Source: Lachnospiraceae bacterium
GTDB lineage: Bacteria; Bacillota; Clostridia; Lachnospirales; Lachnospiraceae
Direction of reading: 5' to 3'
Assembly (NCBI GenBank): GCA_017536965.1
Contig: JAFWCK010000067.1
Span: forward strand, 1 to 40,363
Length of the DNA stretch: 40,363 nucleotides
In this document: positions 8,213-16,914 of the stretch, one piece after another
Numbering within the stretch: position 1 is the first letter of the stretch
Layout of the letters: the number at the start of each line of letters is the position of its first letter
Notes under the pieces: model-generated
Seen by the model: only the letters and a program-made list of their open reading frames with translations
Database searches by the model: none
What the model was told of the DNA's origin: nothing
Program-made: the position numbers and the translations under genes

Positions 8213-10003
8213 ATGTTTTTTGATGATAAGATCTGGATGGCAAAGAACGAAGAAAAAGTCAGCCTGCTGCTGAGAATGGCTAACCGGCACGGGCTTGTCA
8301 CTGGCGCCACCGGAACCGGAAAAACGATCACCGTCAAAGTCATGGCAGAAAGCTTTTCTGACGCAGGTGTATCAGTCTTTCTCTCCGATATCAAAGGGGA
8401 CTTGACCGGTATGAGTCAGCCAGGCATTAATACAGAAGATATGCAGAAGCGTATCGAAAAATTTGGTCTGGATGAAGCCGGATGGGAATATAAAGGTTAT
8501 CCAACCACATACTGGGATGTATTTGCACAAAAGGGAATCCCAGTGCGGGCAACCATTTCAGAGATGGGTCCGATGCTGTTATCCCGTCTGATGGGACTTT
8601 CTGATGTGCAGGAAGCGGTCCTGAGCGTAATCTTTAAAATCGCGGATGATCAGGGTCTATTGATACTGGACCTGAAAGATCTGCGTACCGTTGTGCAGGC
8701 GGTCGGAGACCATGCAGCAGATTATAAAACATCTTACGGAAATATCACGACTGCCAGTATCGGCGCTATTCAAAGAGGCCTTTTAAAACTGGAGTCACAG
8801 GGAGCAGATAAGTTCTTTGGAGAGCCTGCATTAGATATCATGGACTGGATCCGTACAGATGAGAACGGAAGAGGCATGATCAATGTGCTTAACTGTGAAG
8901 ATCTTTTCCAGAATCCGGATCTGTATGCTGCATTCCTTCTGTGGATGTTATCAGAATTATATGAGACTCTGCCGGAAGTAGGTGATGCCGATAAGCCGAA
9001 GATCGTTTTCTTCTTTGATGAGGCGCATCTGCTTTTCAACATTGACTCTAAAGAATTACAGGATAAAGTTGTACAGGTGGTCAAACTGGTCCGGTCCAAA
9101 GGTGTTGGAGTATACTTCATCAGTCAAAGCCCGACGGATATCCCGAACCAGGTGCTTGCACAGTTAGGCAATAAAGTTCAGCATGCACTCCGGGCATATA
9201 CCCCGGCAGATCAGAAAGCTGTCCGCGCAGCGGCACAGAGTTTTGTGGTCAATCCGGAATTCAAAACGGAAGAAGCGATCACACAGCTTGGAACCGGTGA
9301 GGCACTGGTTTCCTTCCTGGATGAAAAAGGTGCTCCAAGTATGGTGCAGAGAGCTAAAATTCTCCCACCGCAAAGCCAGATGGGAATCATTGATGCGAAT
9401 CTGCTCAGTGAGCTGATCGCTTCCAGTGATATGTTTGAAAAGTATTTCCGCACGGTAGATAGAGAATCTGCTTATGAATTGCTGACAGGTAAGGTTGCAG
9501 CAAGCTCACATGCAGCTGCTCCGCAGGTCACCCCGCAGCCGGCTCCTTCTGAAGGACCATGGGACTGTGCATGCGGACAGACGGGCAACACCGGACTTTT
9601 CTGTCAGAATTGCGGAAAACCACGTGCGCAGGGATTTGCACCGGGAACGGCTCCGCAGGCAGCAGGTGCTTCAGACACTTCTCAAGATGGCCCATCTTTG
9701 ATCCGGTCGATCCAGGAAGAAAAGGAAGCAGCGGAAGAAGCTGCCCGTCAGGCAGAAGCTACTCTTGTAGAACGTGAAAGGCAAGAGCGTGAAAAAGAGG
9801 CTGAGCCGAAACTGACAAAAGAAGAACTGGCTCAGATCCGCAGGGAAGAAAGAGAAAACCTCAAAGAAGAAGAGCGCAAGAGGAAAGAAAAAGAAAAACG
9901 GAAAAAAGAACTCAGCAAAGCTGCTTCCAGCGTTTTGACATCTGCCGGAAAGACAGCAGCCAATAAATTAGTCAGAGGTATCTTAGGCAATTTAATGAAA
10001 TAA
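8213..10003 (+). CDS. HerA-like ATPase (DUF853/YjgR family) with zinc ribbon and coiled-coil tail
   Basis: This 596-residue protein belongs to the stand-alone HerA-like P-loop ATPases known as DUF853 or YjgR, whose biochemical role is poorly known. Walker A is TGATGTGKT near residue 31 and Walker B is KIVFFFDEAHLLF near 263, within a FtsK/HerA-type fold. After the ATPase core (about 1-430) comes a four-Cys zinc ribbon, CACGQTGNTGLFCQNCG, near 452-468. A highly charged Lys/Glu segment (about 495-570) then follows, predicted to be coiled coil. No NurA nuclease is adjacent, so archaeal-type end resection should not be assumed. The start has a strong AGGAGG site and its own promoter. Confidence 0.85.
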   Translation: MFFDDKIWMAKNEEKVSLLLRMANRHGLVTGATGTGKTITVKVMAESFSDAGVSVFLSDIKGDLTGMSQPGINTEDMQKRIEKFGLDEAGWEYKGYPTTYWDVFAQKGIPVRATISEMGPMLLSRLMGLSDVQEAVLSVIFKIADDQGLLILDLKDLRTVVQAVGDHAADYKTSYGNITTASIGAIQRGLLKLESQGADKFFGEPALDIMDWIRTDENGRGMINVLNCEDLFQNPDLYAAFLLWMLSELYETLPEVGDADKPKIVFFFDEAHLLFNIDSKELQDKVVQVVKLVRSKGVGVYFISQSPTDIPNQVLAQLGNKVQHALRAYTPADQKAVRAAAQSFVVNPEFKTEEAITQLGTGEALVSFLDEKGAPSMVQRAKILPPQSQMGIIDANLLSELIASSDMFEKYFRTVDRESAYELLTGKVAASSHAAAPQVTPQPAPSEGPWDCACGQTGNTGLFCQNCGKPRAQGFAPGTAPQAAGASDTSQDGPSLIRSIQEEKEAAEEAARQAEATLVERERQEREKEAEPKLTKEELAQIRREERENLKEEERKRKEKEKRKKELSKAASSVLTSAGKTAANKLVRGILGNLMK

Positions 10004-10029
10004 AAATAGAAGCAGAGAGGCAAATAAGA

Positions 10030-12447
10030 ATGAAAGCAGTTTACAATCACAAAGAAATCGAAAAGAAATGGCATGACATTTGGGAAGAACACCCGGTCAA
10101 CGTGGATGATGGCAAAAAAGAAAAATACTATTGCCTGGATATGTTCCCATATCCATCCGGATCCGGTCTGCATGTCGGACATTGGAGAGGCTACGTGATC
10201 AGTGATGTCTGGAGCCGTTACAAACTGATGCAGGGTTATTATCTGATCCATCCGATGGGATGGGATGCTTTCGGCCTGCCTGCTGAAAACTATGCAATCA
10301 AAATGGGGATCCATCCGGCCATTACAACGGCTGAAAATATCGCTAATATCAAACGACAGATGAAACAGATCGCTGCAATCTATGACTGGGACAGAGAAGT
10401 CAATACGACTGATCCGGATTTCTACAAATGGACACAGTGGATCTTTGTTCAGATGTTTAAAAACGGGCTTGCTTATGAGAAAGAGATGCCGATCAACTGG
10501 TGTCCGAACTGTAAGACTGGTCTGGCCAATGAAGAAGTCGTTAACGGCAAATGCGAGAGATGCGGTGCCGAGGTGACAAAGAAAAACCTGAAACAGTGGA
10601 TGTTAAAGATCACTGCTTATGCAGACAGACTCTTAGAAGACCTGAAAACACTGGACTGGCCGGAGAAAGTTATCAAGATGCAGACGGAATGGATCGGCCG
10701 TTCTTATGGTGCGGAAATTGAATTCCCGATCGAAGGGACCGACCGCAAGATCACGGTTTATACCACAAGACCGGATACCCTTTACGGAGCCACCTTTATG
10801 GTTCTGGCACCGGAATACGAAGGCGCATCGCAGTTAGCCACACCAGATCATCAGAAAGAAGTAGATGATTATATCTATCAGACATCTATGAAATCTTCGG
10901 TTGACCGTCTGCAGGATAAGGAAAAGACCGGTGTCTTTACAGGCAGTTATGCGATCAACCCGTTAAACAATGAAAAGGTCCCAATCTGGCTGGCAGATTA
11001 TGTATTAGCAGATTATGGAACCGGCGCCATCATGTGTGTTCCAGCTCATGATGACAGAGACTTTGAATTTGCAAAGAAATTTGACCTTCCGATCATCCAG
11101 GTGATCAGTCCGGATGGAAAGGAGAATGAGAATCTGGAAGAAGCATATATCGGAACAGGTATTGTGATCAATTCCGGAGAGTGGAACGGAAGAAATTCCG
11201 ATGAACTGAAAAAGAGTGCACCGGATGAGATCGAGCAGAGAGGAATTGGCAAGAAAAAGACAAATTATAAACTGCGTGACTGGGTCTTCTCCCGTCAGCG
11301 TTACTGGGGTGAGCCAATCCCGATCGTACATTGCCCGGATTGCGGATGTGTTCCGGTACCGGAAGAAGAACTTCCGCTGCTTTTGCCGGAAGTGGAAAAA
11401 TATGAGCCGACTGGAACAGGTGAATCACCGCTGGCAGCTATTGAAGATTGGGTCAATACCACTTGTCCGGTCTGCGGTAAACCTGCAAGAAGAGAGACAA
11501 ATACCATGCCGCAGTGGGCAGGGTCTTCCTGGTATTTCCTGCGTTATGTAGATCCGCATAATAAAGAAAAACTAGTGGATAGAGAAAAGGCAGACAAGTA
11601 TCTTCCTGTCGATATGTATATCGGCGGTGTAGAACATGCAGTCCTTCATCTTCTGTATTCCAGGTTCTATACCAAGTTCCTGAAGGATATCAATGTATTG
11701 GATTTCGATGAGCCGTTTACCAAATTGTTCAATCAGGGCATGATCACCGGCAAGAATGGTATCAAAATGAGCAAATCCAAGGGAAATGTTGTGTCGCCGG
11801 ACGATCTGGTCAGAGACTATGGCTGTGATTCCCTTAGGATGTATGAGCTCTTTGTAGGTCCGCCTGAATTAGACAGCGAATGGGATGAGAGAGGCATCGA
11901 CGGTGTTTACCGGTTCTTAAGCCGTTTCTATAACCTGGCAAATACCAGCCTGGAAGCAAATGTTGCCCCGACTCTTGAGATGATCAAGTTACGCCATAAA
12001 CTGATCCGTGATATTACGCGCAGACTGGAAAGCTTCAGCCTGAATACTGTCATCAGCGGCTTCATGGAATACAATAATAAACTGAATGATATGGCCAAGA
12101 CGACAGGCGGTATAGACCGGGAGACTATGGAAAGTTTCATCCGTCTTCTGGCTCCGTTTGCTCCGCATGTTGCGGAAGAAATGTGGCAGGCATATGGCCA
12201 TGAAGAGAGCGTCTTTGATCCGAAATTCGGCTGGCCTGAATATGACGAGGCACTCTGTAAAGATGATGAAATTGAAATCGGTGTACAGGTGAATGGAAAA
12301 GTCCGTGCAACCATCCTGGTGCCGGTAGATGCTGATCAGGAAAGCGCCCTTGCAAAAGCAAAAGAAGCACTGGGCGATAAACTGAGCGGCAGCATCGTAA
12401 AAGAAATCTATGTTCCTGGAAGGATCGTTAATATCGTAGTAAAATGA
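10030..12447 (+). CDS. leuS: Leucyl-tRNA synthetase
   Basis: A class I aminoacyl-tRNA synthetase that charges tRNA-Leu. It has 805 residues, the normal bacterial length. The HIGH motif is HVGH at 47-50 and the KMSKS loop is KMSKS near 579. The CP1 editing domain carries TTRPDTLYGATF near 244 and the downstream GTGAIMCVPAHDDRDFEFA. Two Cys-rich zinc elements are seen (CPNC...CERC near 158-180, and CPDCGC/CPVCG near 436-486). An AGAGAGG site precedes the ATG, 26 bases after the HerA-like gene. The stop overlaps the next start (ATGA). Confidence 0.98.
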   Translation: MKAVYNHKEIEKKWHDIWEEHPVNVDDGKKEKYYCLDMFPYPSGSGLHVGHWRGYVISDVWSRYKLMQGYYLIHPMGWDAFGLPAENYAIKMGIHPAITTAENIANIKRQMKQIAAIYDWDREVNTTDPDFYKWTQWIFVQMFKNGLAYEKEMPINWCPNCKTGLANEEVVNGKCERCGAEVTKKNLKQWMLKITAYADRLLEDLKTLDWPEKVIKMQTEWIGRSYGAEIEFPIEGTDRKITVYTTRPDTLYGATFMVLAPEYEGASQLATPDHQKEVDDYIYQTSMKSSVDRLQDKEKTGVFTGSYAINPLNNEKVPIWLADYVLADYGTGAIMCVPAHDDRDFEFAKKFDLPIIQVISPDGKENENLEEAYIGTGIVINSGEWNGRNSDELKKSAPDEIEQRGIGKKKTNYKLRDWVFSRQRYWGEPIPIVHCPDCGCVPVPEEELPLLLPEVEKYEPTGTGESPLAAIEDWVNTTCPVCGKPARRETNTMPQWAGSSWYFLRYVDPHNKEKLVDREKADKYLPVDMYIGGVEHAVLHLLYSRFYTKFLKDINVLDFDEPFTKLFNQGMITGKNGIKMSKSKGNVVSPDDLVRDYGCDSLRMYELFVGPPELDSEWDERGIDGVYRFLSRFYNLANTSLEANVAPTLEMIKLRHKLIRDITRRLESFSLNTVISGFMEYNNKLNDMAKTTGGIDRETMESFIRLLAPFAPHVAEEMWQAYGHEESVFDPKFGWPEYDEALCKDDEIEIGVQVNGKVRATILVPVDADQESALAKAKEALGDKLSGSIVKEIYVPGRIVNIVVK

Positions 12448-13703
12448 TACCCATACAGATCGCTATCATTGTTATCCTGATCGTATTATCTGCGCTTTTT
12501 TCTTCGTCGGAAACAGCATTGACGACAATCACCCCTCATCGACTCAGAAGTCTGGTCGATGAGGAGGTTTCGCATGCGAAAGTTTTGGAAAAGATACTGG
12601 GGCAGAAAGACAAAATGCTCAGTGTCATCCTGATCTGCAATAACATCGTGAACCTGACGGCTTCGGCTATGGCAACAGTTGTTGTCCAGAAACTGTTTGG
12701 CAACAGAGCAGTCAGTATCGGGACCGGGGTGTTAACCCTTCTGGTTCTGATATTCGGAGAGATCGTTCCGAAGACCATGGCAACCAAAAGAGCTGAAAAA
12801 ATGGGATTGGCAGTTGCACCTGTGATTCATGTGCTGATGATCGTTTTTACTCCGCTTACAGTCGCCATCAATTTTCTCGCCAAGGGTGTTCTTTTCCTTT
12901 TTGGCATCAAATCTGATAAGAAAACGGAGTCGTATACGGAAAATGAGATCCGTTCTATTGTGGAAGTCAGCCATGAGGAAGGTGTGACGACCAGCGATGA
13001 GAAAGAGATTATTAACAACGTATTCGATTTTACAGATACGACAGTAAAAGAAATCATGGTGCCGCGCATCAATGTTGTCTCTATTCACATCAACAGTACC
13101 TATGAAGAGATCATGGAAATCTTCCGGGAGGAAATGTTTACCAGATATCCGGTCTATGATGAGGATGGAGAACATTTTGCAGGTCTTATCAATGTCAAGG
13201 ATCTGATCCTGCTGGAAGACAGAGAAAAACAGGACTTTCACGTAAAAGATATTTTAAGAGATATTTCCTATACCTATGAAGGAAGACATCTTTCGGAACT
13301 GTTCCGTGAGATGAAAAAGAAAAGTGAAAGCTTTATGGCTGTTTTGGATGAATATGGTGATCTAAGCGGTATTGTGACCATCGAAGATATCCTGGAAGAG
13401 CTGGTTGGAGATATCAGGGACGAGTATGACGAAGATGAAGAACTGGAGATCATTCAACTCTCGGATCATCAGTACGAAGTACAGGGTTATTTAAGCCTGG
13501 ATGATGTCAACGAAAAAATCGGAACAGATTTTGAATCGGAAGATTATGATTCGATCGGCGGCCTTTTAATCGAGCATTTGGAACGACTTCCGGAAATTGG
13601 TGATTCTGTACAGGTTGGAAACTGTACGTTGACAGCAAAAGATGTTGATAAAAATGTGATCAAATTAGTGGATATTACACTTCATGAATCAGGACTTAAC
13701 TAA
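12444..13703 (+). CDS. CNNM/CorC-type membrane protein with CBS pair (hemolysin-family transporter)
   Basis: The 419 residues show the standard order of this family. A DUF21 (CNNM) membrane domain with four predicted helices spans about 1-185. The linker VTTSDEKEIINNVFDF and MVPRINV lead into two CBS domains at about 205-330. A C-terminal CorC/HlyC domain follows at about 340-415. Members with studied functions mediate Mg2+ efflux or homeostasis; 'hemolysin' is a historical name. The start overlaps the leuS stop by 4 bases, and the end overlaps the next gene by 20 bases. That next gene is a P-type cation ATPase, so a divalent-cation pair is likely. Confidence 0.9.
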   Translation: MIPIQIAIIVILIVLSALFSSSETALTTITPHRLRSLVDEEVSHAKVLEKILGQKDKMLSVILICNNIVNLTASAMATVVVQKLFGNRAVSIGTGVLTLLVLIFGEIVPKTMATKRAEKMGLAVAPVIHVLMIVFTPLTVAINFLAKGVLFLFGIKSDKKTESYTENEIRSIVEVSHEEGVTTSDEKEIINNVFDFTDTTVKEIMVPRINVVSIHINSTYEEIMEIFREEMFTRYPVYDEDGEHFAGLINVKDLILLEDREKQDFHVKDILRDISYTYEGRHLSELFREMKKKSESFMAVLDEYGDLSGIVTIEDILEELVGDIRDEYDEDEELEIIQLSDHQYEVQGYLSLDDVNEKIGTDFESEDYDSIGGLLIEHLERLPEIGDSVQVGNCTLTAKDVDKNVIKLVDITLHESGLN

Positions 13704-16086
13704 AAAACTTCAAATTGGTCTTACCTCCGAGGAAGTCCGCTCTTTAACGGAGCAGGGATTTGTCAACGGAGATCTGAATGTCAAAACAAAGACATATAAA
13801 CAGATTATTAAAGATAATCTGTTATCTCTCTTTAATCTGGTTAATACCATTCTGGCAGTCTGCATTGCGGTCGTAGGATCCTGGAAGAACGGTCTGTTTT
13901 TCCTTGTTGTGATCTGGAACTTTCTGACAGGATGCGTGCAGGAGATCCGTGCAAAGAGAACAATCGATAAATTATCTCTCCTATCTGCTCCAAAGGCGCA
14001 TGTCCTGAGGGATGGCGAGATTCAGGATATTCAGGTTAAGGATATCCTTCTGGGCGATATCACGCAGCTGAAGCAGGGAAATCAGATCTGTGCAGATGCT
14101 GTAATCCTGGATGGAGAATGTCAGGTGAATGAGAGCCTCATCACCGGAGAAAGCACTCCGATCGACAAAAAGATTGGAGATCACCTCCTGTCCGGCAGTT
14201 ATGTCATTTCCGGTAAAGTAATGGCCGAAGTGGAGCATATCGGAGCCGATAACTATGTTAACCAGATCACACTTGGCGCGAAGTATTATAAGAAGTCCAA
14301 TTCGGTGATCATGAAATCTGTGAAAACGATTGTTAAGACGATTGCCATCGCGATCCTCCCACTTGCCGGTCTGTTTGTCTGGAACAACTTTTTCCGTGTA
14401 GAGCAGAGTTTTACAGAAGCTATGGTCCGCACCGTTGCGGCAATCTCTGCCATGATACCTGGAGGCATGGTCCTTTTGGTCAGTATTGCATTGGCCGTGA
14501 GTGTTGTCCGCCTTTCCCGTCATCATACCCTGGTGCAGGATCTTTATTGCGTGGAGAACCTGGCAAGAGTAGATGTGCTTTGTCTGGATAAAACAGGTAC
14601 GATCACAGAAGGTAATATGACGGTAGAAAGCCTGATCCCGGTATCAGAAGGTAGTGAACAAGAACTCCGGGAGTCAGTCAGACTGTTTGCACAGTCGATG
14701 GACGATGAAAACACGACTGTGGATTCTGTCAGGGATTATTTCGGATTGAAAAAAGAGGAGCTTTCCCCAGATCCTTCCATGGTGACGATCCCGTTTTCCT
14801 CAGATAAAAAATGGAGTCTTCTATATGTACCGAATGAAGGTTCCTATATTATGGGAGCACCAGAATTTGTCATCCCGGATACGTTTGAGCAGTATCAGGA
14901 TGAGATCAACCAGTATACTGGACTTGCTAAAAGAGTCGTCCTGTTTGCCAAAAGCTCTCATATGCCTTGCACGAAAGATGGAGAAGAGTCGCTGGAGGGC
15001 AAAGACCTTCCATCAGTAATACAGCCGCTTGGTTTTATCGTAATAGGGGATAAGATCCGTAGTGATGCGAAAGAGATCCTGGAATACTTCCGTCAGCAGG
15101 ATGTTACGATCAAAGTTATTTCCGGTGACGATCCGGTCACCGTTTCTTCCGTTGCAAAGGAAGCAGGCCTGGCAGGAGCGGAAAAATATATCGATGCGAC
15201 AGAACTGACTTCCGCAGAAGACATTGAAAAAGCGGTGGAAGAGACTACCATTTTTGGACGCGTTACGCCTTATCAGAAATTGGAGATCGTTAAGGCTCTG
15301 AAAGCACATGGGCATACGGTTGCCATGACCGGCGATGGAGCCAATGATGTGCTTGCCCTGAAAGAGGCAGATTGTTCTATAGCAATGCAGAGCGGAAGCG
15401 ATGCGGCAAGAAATGTATCCAATATGGTCTTGATGGATTCCAATTTTGCTTCGCTGCCGCTGGTTCTTGCAGAAGGCAGAAAAGCAATCAATAATCTGCA
15501 GAGATCTTCTTCCCTTTATTTAACTAAGACGGTATATGCTTTTATTATGGCAATCGTTTTTGTCTTTTTAACAACGGTAAAATATCCGTTTGAGAATATT
15601 CAGATCACGTTGATCGGATCCACCTCGATCGGACTTCCATCTTTCTTCCTTGCTCTGGAGCCAAGCAAGGAGAGAATTAAGGGTAATTTTATCCGGAATG
15701 TATTTCAGATCGCGCTTCCATCCGGTATTTTAATGTTCCTGGCCATCATTACCGTGACCCTGTATTCCGGAAATGTGCTGATGGCAAGTGCGGCGCAGAC
15801 ATCAACCCTGGCAACTTATACGGCACTTGCGGTTGGTCTTATGGTAGCGTTTAATATTTCCGGAAAGATCAATCGATGGAAAACGTGTATGATCATTGGT
15901 CTGATCCTGGAAGGACTGGCACTGATCCTGCTTTTCCCGAATTTGTTCTCTCTGGTGCCGCTGAATACATCCCTGTGGATCCTGATGGCAGTTGTCAGCG
16001 TCATCTTCTTCCTGATCCATGGTCTGATCTTCCGTATCATTGCACCAAGGCTGGCAGAAAAACAAAAAGCCCGCTCCTCAATTTAG
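13684..16086 (+). CDS. P-type cation-transporting ATPase, CtpE-like
   Basis: An 800-residue P-type ATPase with all core motifs: the actuator loop ITGEST near 154, the phosphorylation site DKTGT with Asp near 302, and the hinge GDGANDVLALK near 550. About ten membrane helices are predicted. The helix 4 region reads MIPGGMVLL, followed by a basic segment and LVQDLYCVENLARVDVLCLDKTGT. This resembles mycobacterial CtpE (MIPEGL... there), a Ca2+ transporter, rather than the heavy-metal pumps, since no CPC motif or N-terminal metal domain is seen. Substrate is therefore inferred only, with Ca2+ as first guess. Translation is coupled to the CNNM gene by a 20-base overlap. The last 19 bases overlap a terminator for the opposing gene. 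Confidence 0.88.
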   Translation: MNQDLTKKLQIGLTSEEVRSLTEQGFVNGDLNVKTKTYKQIIKDNLLSLFNLVNTILAVCIAVVGSWKNGLFFLVVIWNFLTGCVQEIRAKRTIDKLSLLSAPKAHVLRDGEIQDIQVKDILLGDITQLKQGNQICADAVILDGECQVNESLITGESTPIDKKIGDHLLSGSYVISGKVMAEVEHIGADNYVNQITLGAKYYKKSNSVIMKSVKTIVKTIAIAILPLAGLFVWNNFFRVEQSFTEAMVRTVAAISAMIPGGMVLLVSIALAVSVVRLSRHHTLVQDLYCVENLARVDVLCLDKTGTITEGNMTVESLIPVSEGSEQELRESVRLFAQSMDDENTTVDSVRDYFGLKKEELSPDPSMVTIPFSSDKKWSLLYVPNEGSYIMGAPEFVIPDTFEQYQDEINQYTGLAKRVVLFAKSSHMPCTKDGEESLEGKDLPSVIQPLGFIVIGDKIRSDAKEILEYFRQQDVTIKVISGDDPVTVSSVAKEAGLAGAEKYIDATELTSAEDIEKAVEETTIFGRVTPYQKLEIVKALKAHGHTVAMTGDGANDVLALKEADCSIAMQSGSDAARNVSNMVLMDSNFASLPLVLAEGRKAINNLQRSSSLYLTKTVYAFIMAIVFVFLTTVKYPFENIQITLIGSTSIGLPSFFLALEPSKERIKGNFIRNVFQIALPSGILMFLAIITVTLYSGNVLMASAAQTSTLATYTALAVGLMVAFNISGKINRWKTCMIIGLILEGLALILLFPNLFSLVPLNTSLWILMAVVSVIFFLIHGLIFRIIAPRLAEKQKARSSI

Positions 16087-16094
16087 AACGGGCT
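16056..16094 (-). terminator. Intrinsic terminator of the minus-strand acetyltransferase, inside the end of the ATPase gene
   Basis: Read on the minus strand, AGCCCG and CGGGCT (16094-16089 and 16073-16068) form a stem. A run of T broken by one G (TTTTTGTTTTT) follows. It lies 20 bases beyond the acetyltransferase stop and overlaps the 3' coding end of the plus-strand P-type ATPase, so the two convergent genes share this DNA. The plus strand lacks a T run after the stem, so termination is predicted for minus-strand transcripts only. Confidence 0.65.
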
Positions 16095-16113
16095 ATGCAA
16101 AAGTATCAATTGA

Positions 16114-16674
16114 TTAATCAAAATGTAATTCCCGGATGACGCGGGCTGGATTTCCGGCTACGATGACGTTGTCCGGGACATCTTTTGTTACGACAGAGCC
16201 GGCAGCTACGATCACGTTCTTTCCGATCGTTACACCAGAGAGGATCGTGACACCTCCGCCTACCCAGACGTTTTCTTTCAGAACGATCGGCTTTCCGGAT
16301 ACAAAGCCTTCGTTTCGGCGGACAGGATCGAATGGATGACTAACGGTATACATGCCGGTCATAGGACCGATAAAGCAGTTATCACCGATCGTGATCGGGG
16401 CTGCATCCAGAAAGACACAGTTATAATTGATCAAAACGCTGTTTCCGATATGGATGTTGAAACCAAAATCACATTGAATCGGTGGTTTCAGACAAAGATC
16501 ATCTCCGACAGACCCGAAGAGCTCTTTTGCAGCAGTAAGCAGCTGCTCCTGATCCTCCACAGGGACCGCGTTTAATTTTTGGGCAAGAGCTCTTGCACTC
16601 AGTTTAGCTGCAGAGATTTCTTCATCCCTGTTCTGGAATTCTTCTCCATTTTTCAGTTTATCCATCTCAGTCAT
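16114..16674 (-). CDS. Sugar O-acetyltransferase, hexapeptide-repeat (maltose/galactoside acetyltransferase type)
   Basis: A 186-residue left-handed beta-helix acyltransferase of the LacA/Maa/NodL group, which acetylates sugars from acetyl-CoA. A helical N-terminal cap precedes hexapeptide repeats from about residue 65. Catalytic His lies in YTVSHPFDP near 112. The trimer/CoA segment is WVGGGVTILSGVTIG, and the end NVIVAGNPARVIRE is typical. The ATG has a GAGGGAG site on the minus strand. It has its own promoter, divergent from the cation-efflux gene. True substrate cannot be read from sequence. A second member of the same family lies at 24993. Confidence 0.9.
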   Translation of the reverse strand: MTEMDKLKNGEEFQNRDEEISAAKLSARALAQKLNAVPVEDQEQLLTAAKELFGSVGDDLCLKPPIQCDFGFNIHIGNSVLINYNCVFLDAAPITIGDNCFIGPMTGMYTVSHPFDPVRRNEGFVSGKPIVLKENVWVGGGVTILSGVTIGKNVIVAAGSVVTKDVPDNVIVAGNPARVIRELHFD

Positions 16675-16706
16675 GATGTTTCTCCCTCATTTCTACAATT
16701 TTATAC

Positions 16707-16735
16707 AACATAATCGTTTTAAAGGGAAAAGTCAA
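16707..16735 (-). promoter_or_regulatory. Predicted promoter of the minus-strand acetyltransferase
   Basis: On the minus strand TTGACT (16735-16730) and TATGTT (16712-16707) are separated by 17 bases. The start would fall about 25 bases before the ATG at 16674. The -35 is back-to-back with the -35 of the divergent promoter: the joint sequence GTCAATTTGAC is an 11-base palindrome at 16731-16741. Confidence 0.5.
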
Positions 16736-16736
16736 T

Positions 16737-16765
16737 TTGACAATTCGCTTTATACATTGTAAAAT
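16737..16765 (+). promoter_or_regulatory. Promoter of the cation diffusion facilitator leader
   Basis: A perfect -35 TTGACA (16737-16742), a 17-base spacer and TAAAAT (16760-16765) are present. Transcription would begin near 16772. This leaves about 140 bases of leader before the coding region. A 9-base tandem repeat AAAATGCGC (16761-16769 and 16770-16778) overlaps the -10 and the start site. Confidence 0.7.
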
Positions 16766-16781
16766 GCGCAAAATGCGCAAA

Positions 16782-16858
16782 TGAACAGGCCGAAGTACTA
16801 TTTGGAGCCGGGTCATCTTTGACAGTGGACACCCACGGGACAGCGTTAATACTGTTCA
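16782..16858 (+). ncRNA. Candidate metal riboswitch aptamer (possibly NiCo/czcD class)
   Basis: The leader can fold into a closed multi-branch structure. P1 is TGAACAG (16782-16788) with CTGTTCA (16852-16858). A short possible P2 is GGC/GCC (16788-16790 with 16807-16809). One hairpin is GTCA-TCTT-TGAC (16812-16823), and another is GTGG-ACAC-CCAC (16825-16836). The single-stranded segment GGGACAG (16837-16843) follows. The 3' strand of P1 is also needed for a downstream terminator, so the two folds exclude each other. This is classical riboswitch logic. Four stems around a junction, ACAGG and GGGACAG segments, and a CDF exporter gene downstream all fit the Ni/Co riboswitch class as I recall it. 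Structure is seen in the sequence; the class is inference. Confidence 0.55.
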
Positions 16859-16871
16859 CCGGGTGTTTTTA
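16829..16871 (+). terminator. Leader terminator (attenuator) upstream of the cation diffusion facilitator
   Basis: ACACCC (16829-16834) pairs with GGGTGT (16861-16866), and inside it ACAG (16840-16843) pairs with CTGT (16852-16855). A T run (TTTTTATTT) follows. It sits after the promoter and before the start codon, so it must be conditional. CTGT belongs to the closing stem of the candidate aptamer, so ligand-stabilised aptamer would prevent termination and switch the exporter on. Confidence 0.7.
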
Positions 16872-16914
16872 TTTAACTTCTTTTACATCCGGTGAAAAAC
16901 TGGAGGTATCGACT

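Noticed and set aside
16819-16914. N-terminal extension of the CDF protein from the upstream TTG
   Set aside because: It would be encoded across the terminator hairpin and has no ribosome site; TTG 16915 has GGAGG.
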